Notes under the pieces: generated by a model
Databases searched by the model: none
Seen by the model: the letters and a program-made list of their open reading frames with translations, nothing else
Told to the model about the DNA's origin: nothing
Shown here: positions 4,893 to 12,755 of the stretch, one piece after another
Layout: each line of letters starts with the position of its first letter
How positions within the stretch are numbered: position 1 is the first letter of the stretch
Translations under genes and position numbers: made by a program
Source: a virus
Direction: 5' to 3' (one strand)
Length of the DNA: 32,940 nt
IMG/VR virus record: IMGVR_UViG_3300035698_006715
Location: 1-32,940 of that record

Positions 4893-6387
4893 AAAAGAGA
4901 CCGAAGCCCTCTTTCGACTCTTGGAAGAACAGGAAACACGGATTAAGAAGTGCCCCATCGCCCACCTTGAGTGGAATGTTGGGGGGCAAGCACTGGCTGC
5001 TGAAGTGGTAGAGAGTACAGATTTACTGTTATTCTGTGCGGGGAACCGTTCAGGTAAGACTCATTTTACTGTGGCAGAACTCATGGCCGCTATGATAGGG
5101 TACAGGCCATGGATGGTCCCTGGTTTTAAAATGGTGGAAGACACGTCAGGTAATCCAAAGTTCCCTGAGCGGGACGAGATGCCCCCAGAATCATGGGTAC
5201 GCCGTAGTGATGGCCTCCCCATACAACACCCAGCTACAATACTATTTGTAACAGGGCTGCCACTAAGCAAGGGTTTAAAGATCCTTGAAAAGAAGTGGTA
5301 TGAATTACTCCCTAAAGGCGTTAAGTTCACACGATACTCTGGTCAGTGGGGTGTCATGGCCAAAGCTACACTACAGGGGTCTGAACTGATATGTGGTGCA
5401 GACACTCAGGGAGTGCAGAGTTTTGAAGGTGCGGATTATGATGGGGCTTTTCTCGATGAGCCTATAAGAAAAAGAGTATACACTGCCATAAGGCGTGGGT
5501 TGATAGATCATAGGGGGAGAGTTGTATGGTCAATGACTCCCCTTAATGACTCCAGAGCGGCGTGGGTGGCCCGTGATATAGTGCTTAATGAGGAGGACAG
5601 GGAGAATGTCAAGGTTGTATATGGCAATGCCAGTGACAATCCCCACGTAGACCAAGTGGCCCTCGATGCTTTCCTTGAAGACCCCTCCATGTCTGAGGAC
5701 GAGCGGAAGGCACGTAAGACGGGAGAGTTCGGGAGTATGGGTAATAGGATAGTTTCCACATTCAATGAAGCTACCGCAGTGATCCCGCCAACGGATATCC
5801 CCCTTGATGTGCCAAGGATGCTTGTGGTAGATCCCCATCACAGTAAACCAGCTTGTATGGTGTGGTTTGCGCTGATGTCGGATGACCACTGGGTAGCTTA
5901 CAGAGAATGGCCCACAGTACCTATCCACACACAAGGCGTCCCCCGTATGGGGATGAAAGACCTTTCTGCACTTATGAAGTCTGCTGAAGGGAAGGAGAGG
6001 GTCATGTACAGGTATTGTGATCCTCAGTTTGGGAGACAACATGGTGCTGTGTTAGGGCAGAGATTCAAATCCTTCCAGGAGGAGATGGGCGACTTCGGCC
6101 TTATTTTTGACGCACACTTAGACAACAACATAGACAGGGGCATCACAGCCCTTAGGGATGCTTTCATAGTATCACCAGAAACAAACAGAACTAAGATTCA
6201 GGTGTTCGGCAGCTTAAAGAATACCGTAACTTCTCTTGGTTTATGGACATATGAGGACACACCAAGTGGGGAACGCAAGGTGTCTGAGAAGATGAAGGAC
6301 TTTTGTGATGTGGTAAGATACGCCTTAATGGCTAACCCTGCTGCTGATGTTTCAGAAGAAGGCGGATACAGTTATTTGGAGGACTGA
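4885..6387 (+). CDS. terL: Terminase large subunit (500 aa)
   Basis: This is the ATP-driven motor and nuclease that packages DNA through the portal. The ATPase domain shows Walker A GNRSGKT at residues 53-59 and Walker B GAFLDEP with Asp191 and Glu192. A coupling-type SMTPL follows. The RNase H-like nuclease domain begins around 312 (MLVVDP), with candidate metal-binding Asp316, Asp379 (YCDPQFG) and Asp475 (DFCDVV). Length is normal for the family. It overlaps the small subunit by eight bases and ends TGATG, so the next gene is coupled. No frameshift or intein is visible. Confidence 0.96.
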   Translation: MDRKETEALFRLLEEQETRIKKCPIAHLEWNVGGQALAAEVVESTDLLLFCAGNRSGKTHFTVAELMAAMIGYRPWMVPGFKMVEDTSGNPKFPERDEMPPESWVRRSDGLPIQHPATILFVTGLPLSKGLKILEKKWYELLPKGVKFTRYSGQWGVMAKATLQGSELICGADTQGVQSFEGADYDGAFLDEPIRKRVYTAIRRGLIDHRGRVVWSMTPLNDSRAAWVARDIVLNEEDRENVKVVYGNASDNPHVDQVALDAFLEDPSMSEDERKARKTGEFGSMGNRIVSTFNEATAVIPPTDIPLDVPRMLVVDPHHSKPACMVWFALMSDDHWVAYREWPTVPIHTQGVPRMGMKDLSALMKSAEGKERVMYRYCDPQFGRQHGAVLGQRFKSFQEEMGDFGLIFDAHLDNNIDRGITALRDAFIVSPETNRTKIQVFGSLKNTVTSLGLWTYEDTPSGERKVSEKMKDFCDVVRYALMANPAADVSEEGGYSYLED

Positions 6388-6677
6388 TGAAAGAGCGTAT
6401 TGAAAATTTGTGGACTAACTTTTGGTATTTGTTTGTAGGTTTGGGTGTTTTGGTTTACTTTCTTCCTGGGTGTACCAGTGGTGAAGACGTTAAACTTGGT
6501 ATAGAGGTGGCAAAGGACGCTACTGCAGAAAGTGGTATTGAGATAATCACCACGGCTACACAGGGGGATTGGGTAGGTGCAGGGGTTGCTGTTGGTACAG
6601 CAGTTCTTGGTGCCATAGGAGCCTACTTCACAGCCAGGAAAATAAGGCAGGTAAAGAATGCTAAAAAAACTAATTAG
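6387..6677 (+). CDS. Small membrane protein with two hydrophobic segments (96 aa)
   Basis: The start overlaps the terminase stop (TGATG). Residues 8-28 form a hydrophobic segment ending LPGC, which is close to a lipobox with Cys29, though Pro at -2 is unusual. Residues 62-81 (WVGAGVAVGTAVLGAIGAYF) form a second Gly/Ala-rich span, followed by a basic tail RKIRQVKNAKK. Possible roles are holin-like lysis protein, lipoprotein, or superinfection factor. No specific family is recognised. Its pairing with the next small membrane protein is suggestive of a lysis pair, but no endolysin is nearby. Confidence 0.75.
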   Translation: MKERIENLWTNFWYLFVGLGVLVYFLPGCTSGEDVKLGIEVAKDATAESGIEIITTATQGDWVGAGVAVGTAVLGAIGAYFTARKIRQVKNAKKTN

Positions 6678-6849
6678 TTTGTTATGTGTGACAGCCTTTC
6701 TTGCTGCAGTATATGTGTATTGCCAGGGAGGCTTGAATATACAGAGTAAGGGAAAGATAGGAGAGAAGTTGTATCAGTTCCAGTGCATTCTTAATATACA
6801 GGATAAAGTACATACTGCTCCAAAGATACTTAAATACCCCAAACTATGA
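6658..6849 (+). CDS. Small exported or anchored protein (63 aa)
   Basis: It starts 20 bases inside the previous gene, with the AGGCAGGTAAAG stretch upstream serving as ribosome binding site. The N-terminus MLKKLISLLCVTAFLAAVYVY is a classical signal peptide or signal anchor (basic, then hydrophobic at about 5-22). The remaining 40 residues are polar-basic (KGKIGEKLYQFQCILN). The stop overlaps the next start by ATGA. An exported accessory to the previous membrane protein, such as a spanin-like partner, is possible; there is no motif to prove it. Confidence 0.7.
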   Translation: MLKKLISLLCVTAFLAAVYVYCQGGLNIQSKGKIGEKLYQFQCILNIQDKVHTAPKILKYPKL

Positions 6850-7469
6850 TAAATATCCTCACCAACAACAAAGCTACTGCGTATAAGGACGTTATACGAC
6901 AGTTTGCACGTATAGGTGGGGAAGAGGTATCCGTATTACCGGACACTCCAGCAGTTATAACGCAGTTATTTCGTGACGTGAACTACACAAATGGTCGCCT
7001 TATAATAATGAGACCATCGTTTATTCCCTCCCCCAGTTTCTTTGAGGAGCTTGACTACTTCTATAACCAGGGCGTCCACATAATTGTTCCAAGGGCATAC
7101 CAGGCAGTGTTTAATCCTGGTGAGGACACCCCATACAGGATGGATGAACAGGGTATTTGTAAGGACTTTGTGGTGTTTCAGTTAATGGGACAAAAATCAT
7201 TTGTACTACCACAGGACTTTCACTGGGAGTATTTGGAAAATGTTAAACGAAATAGTATTTACAGAATCGAGTCGAGATACTCAGGATCATTTGAAACAGG
7301 TTTCTCGCTCAGAAGCACTCTCGGAGATATCATACCAGGCGTCACTAAAGGCGGCTCGATTGTCTTTCTTGGCAGAGATGACCTTAATAGAGATACAATT
7401 ATTGAAAGAGGCATACAGCGAAAGCTTGTAAACGCCGCAGAAAAGGCTTTAAGCATATGGCTAAAATAG
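6846..7469 (+). CDS. Unknown alpha/beta protein (207 aa)
   Basis: No family is recognised. The N-terminus MINILTNNK is a short beta strand typical of nucleotide- or sugar-binding alpha/beta enzymes, and closely matches the start of the formyltransferase-like protein on the other strand (MRINILTNTP). Further features are RLIIMRPSFIPSPSFFEELD, a VHIIVPRAY strand and a C-terminal GGSIVFLGRDDLNRD segment. It overlaps the upstream stop by ATGA and the downstream glycosyltransferase by 13 bases, so its expression is tied to that enzyme. A role in the same glycan pathway is plausible from context only. Confidence 0.7.
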   Translation: MINILTNNKATAYKDVIRQFARIGGEEVSVLPDTPAVITQLFRDVNYTNGRLIIMRPSFIPSPSFFEELDYFYNQGVHIIVPRAYQAVFNPGEDTPYRMDEQGICKDFVVFQLMGQKSFVLPQDFHWEYLENVKRNSIYRIESRYSGSFETGFSLRSTLGDIIPGVTKGGSIVFLGRDDLNRDTIIERGIQRKLVNAAEKALSIWLK

Positions 7470-8257
7470 ACGTAGCAATCCTCCTTCGCTGCAAGTCTCG
7501 CACCTGGCAACTCGAAGGGGCTCTTAACCAGTGCCTCATAGATTTGCCGGAAGTGGGGATAACACCACATGTTATTCTCATGCCAGACAAGCCAAGCATA
7601 GAGGTACTTAACATTGTAGAGGCGGCTAAAGGGTATAAAAATGTCCATGTTGTCGCTCCCCCTAAGTGTGATGGTCACAGGTGGGCCAAGACTGGGATGG
7701 GGGGACTTAATGTTGGCATGGAATATATAGATGCAAACCTCCCATTTGTACAGTGGGTGTGGTTCCACGACGACGACGAGCTACTTGGGATTGGGTGGAG
7801 GACACACTTAAAGAAGTGTCTTGAGGATACGGACACTCTGGCCTGGCTGGCAGTGTCATTGTACATATGGTCTGATGTAGAGGGTAGAGAACCTACAGTA
7901 AATATCAATCAAATGCACTACTCCCCTATCTTCTTCAAATACGTGAAGGGAGACCGTTTCCCAGTGGATGGGAGGAGTGTACAGGTCACCACCAAAATAC
8001 ACAAGAGGATACTAAGGAATAAATACAGGAAGAGGACTTTACCCTTCTACTTGTTCGATTATGGTGTAACTGATTACACTCCAGACCAACGTGAGAGCAT
8101 GGTTAGGAAAATGAACGCTGCTGGTAAGGATGATGGGTATACTAAAGCTTTTTTAGATACCCCCAACTTGGTGGAACTTACTCACATATTGAAGGAAAAA
8201 GTACCACCTATAGAATTTGTGTCTATGCAACTACGAAATAAAGGATTGATGAAATGA
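7457..8257 (+). CDS. GT2-like (GT-A fold) glycosyltransferase (266 aa)
   Basis: Family 2 type glycosyltransferases move a sugar from a nucleotide sugar to an acceptor, using a metal-binding DxD. Here the N-terminus KIDVAILLRCKSRTWQLEGAL is the first beta strand. Residues 98-108 (VQWVWFHDDDELL) carry the DxD as Asp105-Asp107. The part after it (TLAWLAVSLYIWSD) and the basic middle (RKRTLPFYLFDYG) are less typical, so the family is a best fit. It sits between terminase and portal and overlaps both neighbouring genes, which is an odd place for a sugar enzyme and suggests use during virion assembly. The acceptor is unknown. Confidence 0.7.
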   Translation: MAKIDVAILLRCKSRTWQLEGALNQCLIDLPEVGITPHVILMPDKPSIEVLNIVEAAKGYKNVHVVAPPKCDGHRWAKTGMGGLNVGMEYIDANLPFVQWVWFHDDDELLGIGWRTHLKKCLEDTDTLAWLAVSLYIWSDVEGREPTVNINQMHYSPIFFKYVKGDRFPVDGRSVQVTTKIHKRILRNKYRKRTLPFYLFDYGVTDYTPDQRESMVRKMNAAGKDDGYTKAFLDTPNLVELTHILKEKVPPIEFVSMQLRNKGLMK

Positions 8258-10236
8258 AACAGAACCCGCTTAGTTTAACAGTGTTACAGAGCCTGGACCT
8301 CGACGCACACAAGGCCGACATTACCAGGATCTCCCAGGCCATTGAGCTTGAGAAAGGTAACCGTTCTAAGTGGGCTGATAACATTAGAAAGGTGAGGAAA
8401 CTTGTAGATGGCTCACAAAAAAGAAAGAACAAACCATGGGCTGGTGCCTCCGATACCTGTATTCCCCTCATCAAACGACAACTCCGCCGCTGGAAACCTT
8501 CTCTATACAACTTATACGCAATGGCCGATCCCTTATGCGCTTTTTACGCCTCGGATATCCAGGGATTGGAGATGGTAGAACCAGCGGAGAGGTTCTTTGA
8601 CTGGTTGGTGAAAGTCCATATGGATGACACTGATGATCAGATACAGTACCTCACCAATTATATTGGTAGAGATGGAAGTGGTTATATTGGCGTGTCCTGG
8701 GATTACAGGACGAGTGTCCAGTCACGGGTGGTATCAGTAGAGAATATCTTCCCTAAAGGTGTACCCAAAGATCCTCAACTTGTTATACAGACACTGGTGG
8801 ATCAGTATGAGTTGAACATTGTTGACCAACGAGTAGTTGAGATGCTGGACGAGGCTGTCCAGAGGATACAAGCTGGTGCCCCATTTGTGCAAATCAAGTA
8901 CGACAAAGTAGTTAAGAACAAACCGAAGCTCATATCCTATGATCCCACGTACATAGTAACCCCTGCCCACAGTAGCACTGCGCACGAGGCTCCGTGGGTT
9001 GCCATTATACACGAGATGACCAAGAATGAACTACTTCAAAAGGCAAAGGATGGGTTCTTCCTCCCAGAAACTGTTGCTGCACTCTTGGCTAAAACACAGG
9101 ATACTGCATCGGATAGCCCACCAAGCTCCCCAATGGCCAGCACAGACGGCCCTTATAACAAACAAACCCGTCTACAGGACGCTGGTATCCACTCTACTAA
9201 CAAAAACTACCCTGTGTACCAGGTTTTCTGCCACATTGACTGGAATGGGGATGGAATTAAAGAGAAGGCAGTGCTGTGGTACACTGATAAATCAGGTGCC
9301 CCTGAGGTATTGGCCCTCTTCCCTTACTCCCTGTCTATGGATCATTGGCCTATATTCCGCTTTGACTATGAGCGAACTGAGCCTGGTCCATATCTGTCAC
9401 AGGGTATGGGTAGGATGTTAATGCCACTTCAGAAACAGTTGAATAAACAGTATAGGGCACGGTCTGACGCCATTGATATACAGTTGGCCCCAGTCTTCCA
9501 GAAGCGCATTACAGGCGGATTACGCAGTCGCAACATCAAGTGGGGTCCAGGTAGGGTAATTGACGTTCAGGAGATAGGAGACATAGCTCCGGTAGAGAAA
9601 AGTGCCTTCAATCTACATGAATACATCAACAGTGAGAGTATAATAGAGAACTATGCTGATACTCTTGTGGGTAGCCTCGTTAACGACTTACAGGCCACAG
9701 GGAAGAAACTGGAACGCCGTACAGCCACTGAGGTGGGGCAAGTGTCCCAGACCAGCGAAGCTATGGCCAGTATGGACTCTGCTTGTTTCCAATCCACTAT
9801 GCGGTTGGTATGGCAGACACTCTGGCAGATGTGGTTGGATTTTGGAGAACGGGAGGTATACTACTGGGTTACCAAGAAACGTACACCAGAACTCTTCAAG
9901 AAGGCTGACTATGACAAGAACTTCCAACTCATGCCCACAGGCACACCTGGTAATACCAATAAGAATAACCAGTTACGTAAGGTGATGCAATTATTAGAGA
10001 TGGCGATGCAGGACCCAACGAGGAGTTTTAACATTCCATACCTCATCCACAGGGCCGCAATGCTTATAGATGATAGAATGGCCGATGCCGCTCTGCTCCC
10101 CCAGGCGCAGCAGATAGCCATGCAAACGCTTCAACAGGCAGCTAAGTTGATATCTGCTGGTGAGTTACCACCAGATGTCCAGCAAATGTTGACCTCTGGG
10201 GCGGATAATGTAGAAAAACAGGGAGGTTCGACGTAG
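8254..10236 (+). CDS. Portal protein (660 aa)
   Basis: The portal is the dodecameric ring at one head vertex through which DNA enters and leaves. Support comes from position after terminase and before the scaffold and capsid genes, from length, and from the typical core around residues 379-410 (YLSQGMGRMLMPLQKQLNKQ), with a stem-like helix before it. Conserved-looking N-terminal segments (DGSGYIGVSWDYR, around 140-155) and the Gln/Ala-rich C-terminal helices (QQIAMQTLQQAAKL) also fit portals. ATG 8254 overlaps the upstream stop by four bases. The stop TAG at 10234-10236 falls inside the loop of a hairpin. Confidence 0.9.
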   Translation: MKQNPLSLTVLQSLDLDAHKADITRISQAIELEKGNRSKWADNIRKVRKLVDGSQKRKNKPWAGASDTCIPLIKRQLRRWKPSLYNLYAMADPLCAFYASDIQGLEMVEPAERFFDWLVKVHMDDTDDQIQYLTNYIGRDGSGYIGVSWDYRTSVQSRVVSVENIFPKGVPKDPQLVIQTLVDQYELNIVDQRVVEMLDEAVQRIQAGAPFVQIKYDKVVKNKPKLISYDPTYIVTPAHSSTAHEAPWVAIIHEMTKNELLQKAKDGFFLPETVAALLAKTQDTASDSPPSSPMASTDGPYNKQTRLQDAGIHSTNKNYPVYQVFCHIDWNGDGIKEKAVLWYTDKSGAPEVLALFPYSLSMDHWPIFRFDYERTEPGPYLSQGMGRMLMPLQKQLNKQYRARSDAIDIQLAPVFQKRITGGLRSRNIKWGPGRVIDVQEIGDIAPVEKSAFNLHEYINSESIIENYADTLVGSLVNDLQATGKKLERRTATEVGQVSQTSEAMASMDSACFQSTMRLVWQTLWQMWLDFGEREVYYWVTKKRTPELFKKADYDKNFQLMPTGTPGNTNKNNQLRKVMQLLEMAMQDPTRSFNIPYLIHRAAMLIDDRMADAALLPQAQQIAMQTLQQAAKLISAGELPPDVQQMLTSGADNVEKQGGST

Positions 10237-10267
10237 GGGGACCTGAAAGGGTGTCGAACCTCCTTTT
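10222..10267 (+). terminator. Hairpin terminator over the portal stop codon
   Basis: GGAGGTTCGAC (10222-10232) pairs perfectly with GTCGAACCTCC (10253-10263), followed by TTTT. The loop of 20 bases contains the portal TAG stop and can fold further (ACC/GGT). The 11-bp stem plus T run fits an intrinsic terminator, weak because the run is short. It may tune read-through into the scaffold and capsid genes. Confidence 0.6.
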
Positions 10268-10281
10268 ATAAAGGAGATATA

Positions 10282-10560
10282 ATGTCCCTGAAAAAAGACT
10301 TAGAGAGACTTGAGTATGACGCAAGAGCCAGGAAAGTCAATGCCATAAAGAAAGATGGTGCTGCTTCCCAGTACGGTGAACTTGTTCAACTTGAGCTTGC
10401 CGACTGGAAAGACAAATTTATTGGTGCGCTTGCTCAATGTACGGAAAACAATGAGGGAGTAAGTGCAATAGTACATAGACTCCAGGGTTTGGAGATATGT
10501 AAAGCAACTATTTTAAATGATTGGCCACTCGAAGAAAACAAGGAGACCCCTGATGCCTGA
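10282..10560 (+). CDS. Small helical protein (92 aa)
   Basis: ATG 10282 has an ideal AAGGAGATATA ribosome binding site directly after the hairpin. The protein is helical and charged (KKDLERLEYDARARKVNAIK, then ELADWKDKFIGALAQC) and ends acidic (LEENKETPDA). It is not recognised. The stop overlaps the scaffold start by several bases. Small proteins between portal and scaffold are often head assembly accessories; that is context only. Confidence 0.8.
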   Translation: MSLKKDLERLEYDARARKVNAIKKDGAASQYGELVQLELADWKDKFIGALAQCTENNEGVSAIVHRLQGLEICKATILNDWPLEENKETPDA

Positions 10561-11290
10561 AGTAACCCCGACCCCTAACGTGACACCAGAACCAAACAAA
10601 ATAGAGACTCGTATAAATAAACTATATGGTGAAAAAATGGAGGCACAGGAAAATGCCTCCGCACTTACAGTAGAAAATGAATATTTGCGTACACAGATGC
10701 TTAGTTTACAGGAACAGGTTACAACTCTCCAAACGCCGGAGACTACACCTGTGCCAACACCAAAACCACAAGCTGGTAATAATAACGCTGTGGGATTTGA
10801 TGAGGCAAAACTCCAAGGTATAATTGAAGCATCTGTAGGTAAGGTCCTACAAACGTCAAAGGATACCGCAAAAAAAGAACAGGAGCTTCGGCAAGCACAT
10901 GTGAACTCGTGGGGGAGTGCCATTGATGAGATGGCAGAACTCAAGGACAAACAAACTGATCTGTACAAGACCGCCCAAAACATTTGGGATCGGGACCCAG
11001 AACTGAAGAGTAGTCCTAATGGCCCTTACAAGGCCGCCGTTATGGCACGAGGGATCGTAGGTTTTGAAGGCAAGCAGGCTCCTAATGTACAGGGCGTACA
11101 ACAGCAAGCAGTTATCAATAATAACCTAAACATGGGGAGTGATGCGGCGAACATAGCTGAACTCGATAAGCAAATCGCTACAGCTAAAGAGCAACTATCT
11201 CAACCAACTGGGGGAAATATTGGAAATGCCTGGATGAAGTACAAAGACCTTCAAGCGCAGAAGGGGGAACTTTTAAAAAAGAAAGACTAA
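10553..11290 (+). CDS. Probable capsid scaffolding protein (245 aa)
   Basis: Scaffolding proteins guide capsid assembly and leave the head. The call rests on position immediately before the capsid gene and on composition: an acidic, Pro/Thr-rich N-terminus (PEVTPTPNVTPEPN), a long coiled-coil-like helix (residues about 20-60, with EYLRTQMLSLQEQV), a Pro/Gln linker, another charged helix around 90-140, and a basic C-terminal end (KGELLKKKD) of the kind that contacts the shell. An upstream in-frame ATG exists at 10517, but ATG 10553 has AAGGAG seven bases upstream and overlaps the previous stop. No protease domain is seen. Confidence 0.8.
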   Translation: MPEVTPTPNVTPEPNKIETRINKLYGEKMEAQENASALTVENEYLRTQMLSLQEQVTTLQTPETTPVPTPKPQAGNNNAVGFDEAKLQGIIEASVGKVLQTSKDTAKKEQELRQAHVNSWGSAIDEMAELKDKQTDLYKTAQNIWDRDPELKSSPNGPYKAAVMARGIVGFEGKQAPNVQGVQQQAVINNNLNMGSDAANIAELDKQIATAKEQLSQPTGGNIGNAWMKYKDLQAQKGELLKKKD

Positions 11291-11293
11291 ATT

Positions 11294-12220
11294 ATGAGTG
11301 TTTTATCAACGTGGGATGAAATAGTCGCTGCAACATTAGACAGCGATTCAACAATTCGTGAGGAACTTCAGGACGCTATACACAACGTGGCACCGTTCAG
11401 GACTCCTCTTTTGTCAAGGCTCCGTCAGGTGCCTGTAGACAACAATCATGTACAGTGGCTTACTGATACTTTTCGGGCGGCTGCTGCTAACGCTTGGTTG
11501 GAAGGTATTGCGTTTACGGCGCAGGATCTTACCGTACCATCACGAGCGTCTAATACTACTCAGATCTTCTATGATGGTGGAGCGATCTCTGACCGTGCGA
11601 AGGTTACCGGACGTGCGGGAGTAGCAGATCCAATTTCATATTACGAGGGGAAAGACCTCATCGAAATGAAAAAGGATATGGAACTGGCCCTTGTTAAGGG
11701 ATCAGCCGCAACGGGTTCTACTGCCACAGCTTCACAGCTTGGTGGATTCATGAACATCGTAAGTACCAATAAGACTTCTTCAAGCTCCGTTACTTTGATT
11801 GAAGAGATTTTTGGTGACCTCTTGGAGATGGTGTGGGACGATACGGATGCCATGCCTACTGATGTATACGTTGGACCAAAGCTGAAACGAACTATCAGTA
11901 ATTATAGTACGGACGTAACCCGTAATATTGATGCTGCAGAGAAACGTCAGTTGCTCATCGTTAATCAGTATGACTCCGACTTTGGGGCCGTAAACATTCA
12001 CTTGCACCGTGATATGGATAGTACCGCAAGTGCCTGTGACCTTTTGTGCATCGACCCTAACTATTTCGCAACAGGGTGGCTGCAGCCTCTTCGTAGAGAA
12101 ATGCTCACAAGAGATGGTAAGCGTGATCGTTACCAGATCTCTGGTGAATTTACCCTCTTGTACGGTAATGAGAAAGCAGCGATGGTTGCTGCTCACTACA
12201 ACCCGTACCTTGGTGCGTAG
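11294..12220 (+). CDS. Major capsid protein, SU10/DUF5309-like (308 aa)
   Basis: This would be the main shell protein, with an HK97-type fold. The N-terminal pattern, a short helix, then NVAPFRTPLLSRLRQVPVDN and QWLTDTFRAA with AWLEG, matches the SU10 major head family. The middle holds KDMELALVKGSAA and Ser/Thr-rich loops. The C-terminal part DRYQISGEFTLLYGNEKAAM is the usual closing strand set. It is flanked by the scaffold and a strong terminator, so it has its own high-output transcript end. The ribosome binding site before ATG 11294 is poor (A-rich, AAAGACTAAATT), which is odd for the most abundant protein. Confidence 0.9.
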   Translation: MSVLSTWDEIVAATLDSDSTIREELQDAIHNVAPFRTPLLSRLRQVPVDNNHVQWLTDTFRAAAANAWLEGIAFTAQDLTVPSRASNTTQIFYDGGAISDRAKVTGRAGVADPISYYEGKDLIEMKKDMELALVKGSAATGSTATASQLGGFMNIVSTNKTSSSSVTLIEEIFGDLLEMVWDDTDAMPTDVYVGPKLKRTISNYSTDVTRNIDAAEKRQLLIVNQYDSDFGAVNIHLHRDMDSTASACDLLCIDPNYFATGWLQPLRREMLTRDGKRDRYQISGEFTLLYGNEKAAMVAAHYNPYLGA

Positions 12221-12228
12221 ACAGTCGG

Positions 12229-12258
12229 CTGGGGGACTAATACTCCCCCAGTCTTTTT
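12229..12258 (+). terminator. Intrinsic terminator after the capsid gene
   Basis: CTGGGGGA (12229-12236) and TCCCCCAG (12244-12251) form a perfect 8-bp GC-rich stem with a 7-base loop, followed by TCTTTTT. It starts nine bases after the capsid stop. This is the clearest terminator in the window. Confidence 0.9.
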
Positions 12259-12267
12259 AGGAGTAAC

Positions 12268-12444
12268 ATGCAGAGTATAAAAGATTTAGAGCATTGGATT
12301 GAGTTCAGATCAAAGGTAAACAATAGAGTTGAACGTACCAGAGCAAGACGGTACATAGAACGGATCAAACAGGACTTTAAAGCCCTTGAGGCAAAAGTTG
12401 ATGAGGCCCTAACCCCCCTCGATGAGGTATCAAGTGGCGAATGA
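12268..12444 (+). CDS. Small charged helical protein (58 aa)
   Basis: ATG 12268 has TAGGAG just upstream, right after the capsid terminator. The product is a single highly charged helix: KDLEHWIEFRSKVNNRVERT, then ARRYIERIKQDFKALEAKVDEAL, ending DEVSSGE. It looks like a coiled coil. The frame closes with TGA at 12442-12444, overlapping the next gene. No family is recognised. A head completion or assembly helper is possible by position. Confidence 0.75.
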   Translation: MQSIKDLEHWIEFRSKVNNRVERTRARRYIERIKQDFKALEAKVDEALTPLDEVSSGE

Positions 12445-12754
12445 AACACACATACATTTAAAAGGAAAGGGTGTTCGTGACTTTCTGGAGAATATGGCTC
12501 TTGCATGGAGAGCTAAGTACCCCCAACGAGCAGCGGAATATTTGAGAGTCCTTAAAGAGGACGCCACCGCCAGAGTGAATCCTACTGGTATGTCCAGGAA
12601 AGGCAACTTCCGTTATAAAGGAGCCATTCCAGAGGACATTTTTAATGTACTTGAGAAAAAATACCCTTACTTTTTCAGAAGTCATGAGAACATGAAAGCA
12701 TTTCAGGAAATCTTTATAGGTAAATACGCCCCCGACAACATCATAAGGAGTTAA
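12434..12754 (+). CDS. Hypothetical protein (106 aa), GTG start
   Basis: The frame is open from an ATG at 12422, but that codon lacks a ribosome binding site. The GTG at 12434 has GAGG six bases upstream and overlaps the previous gene by 11 bases, so it is preferred. The protein has a helical N-terminus (GVRDFLENMALAWRAKYP), a basic centre (RVNPTGMSRKGNFRYKG) and a C-terminal helix (IFNVLEKKYPYFFRSHENM). Function unknown. The stop TAA is immediately followed by the next GTG start, so the three genes 12268-15245 form one unit. Confidence 0.72.
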   Translation: MANETHIHLKGKGVRDFLENMALAWRAKYPQRAAEYLRVLKEDATARVNPTGMSRKGNFRYKGAIPEDIFNVLEKKYPYFFRSHENMKAFQEIFIGKYAPDNIIRS

Positions 12755-12755
12755 A

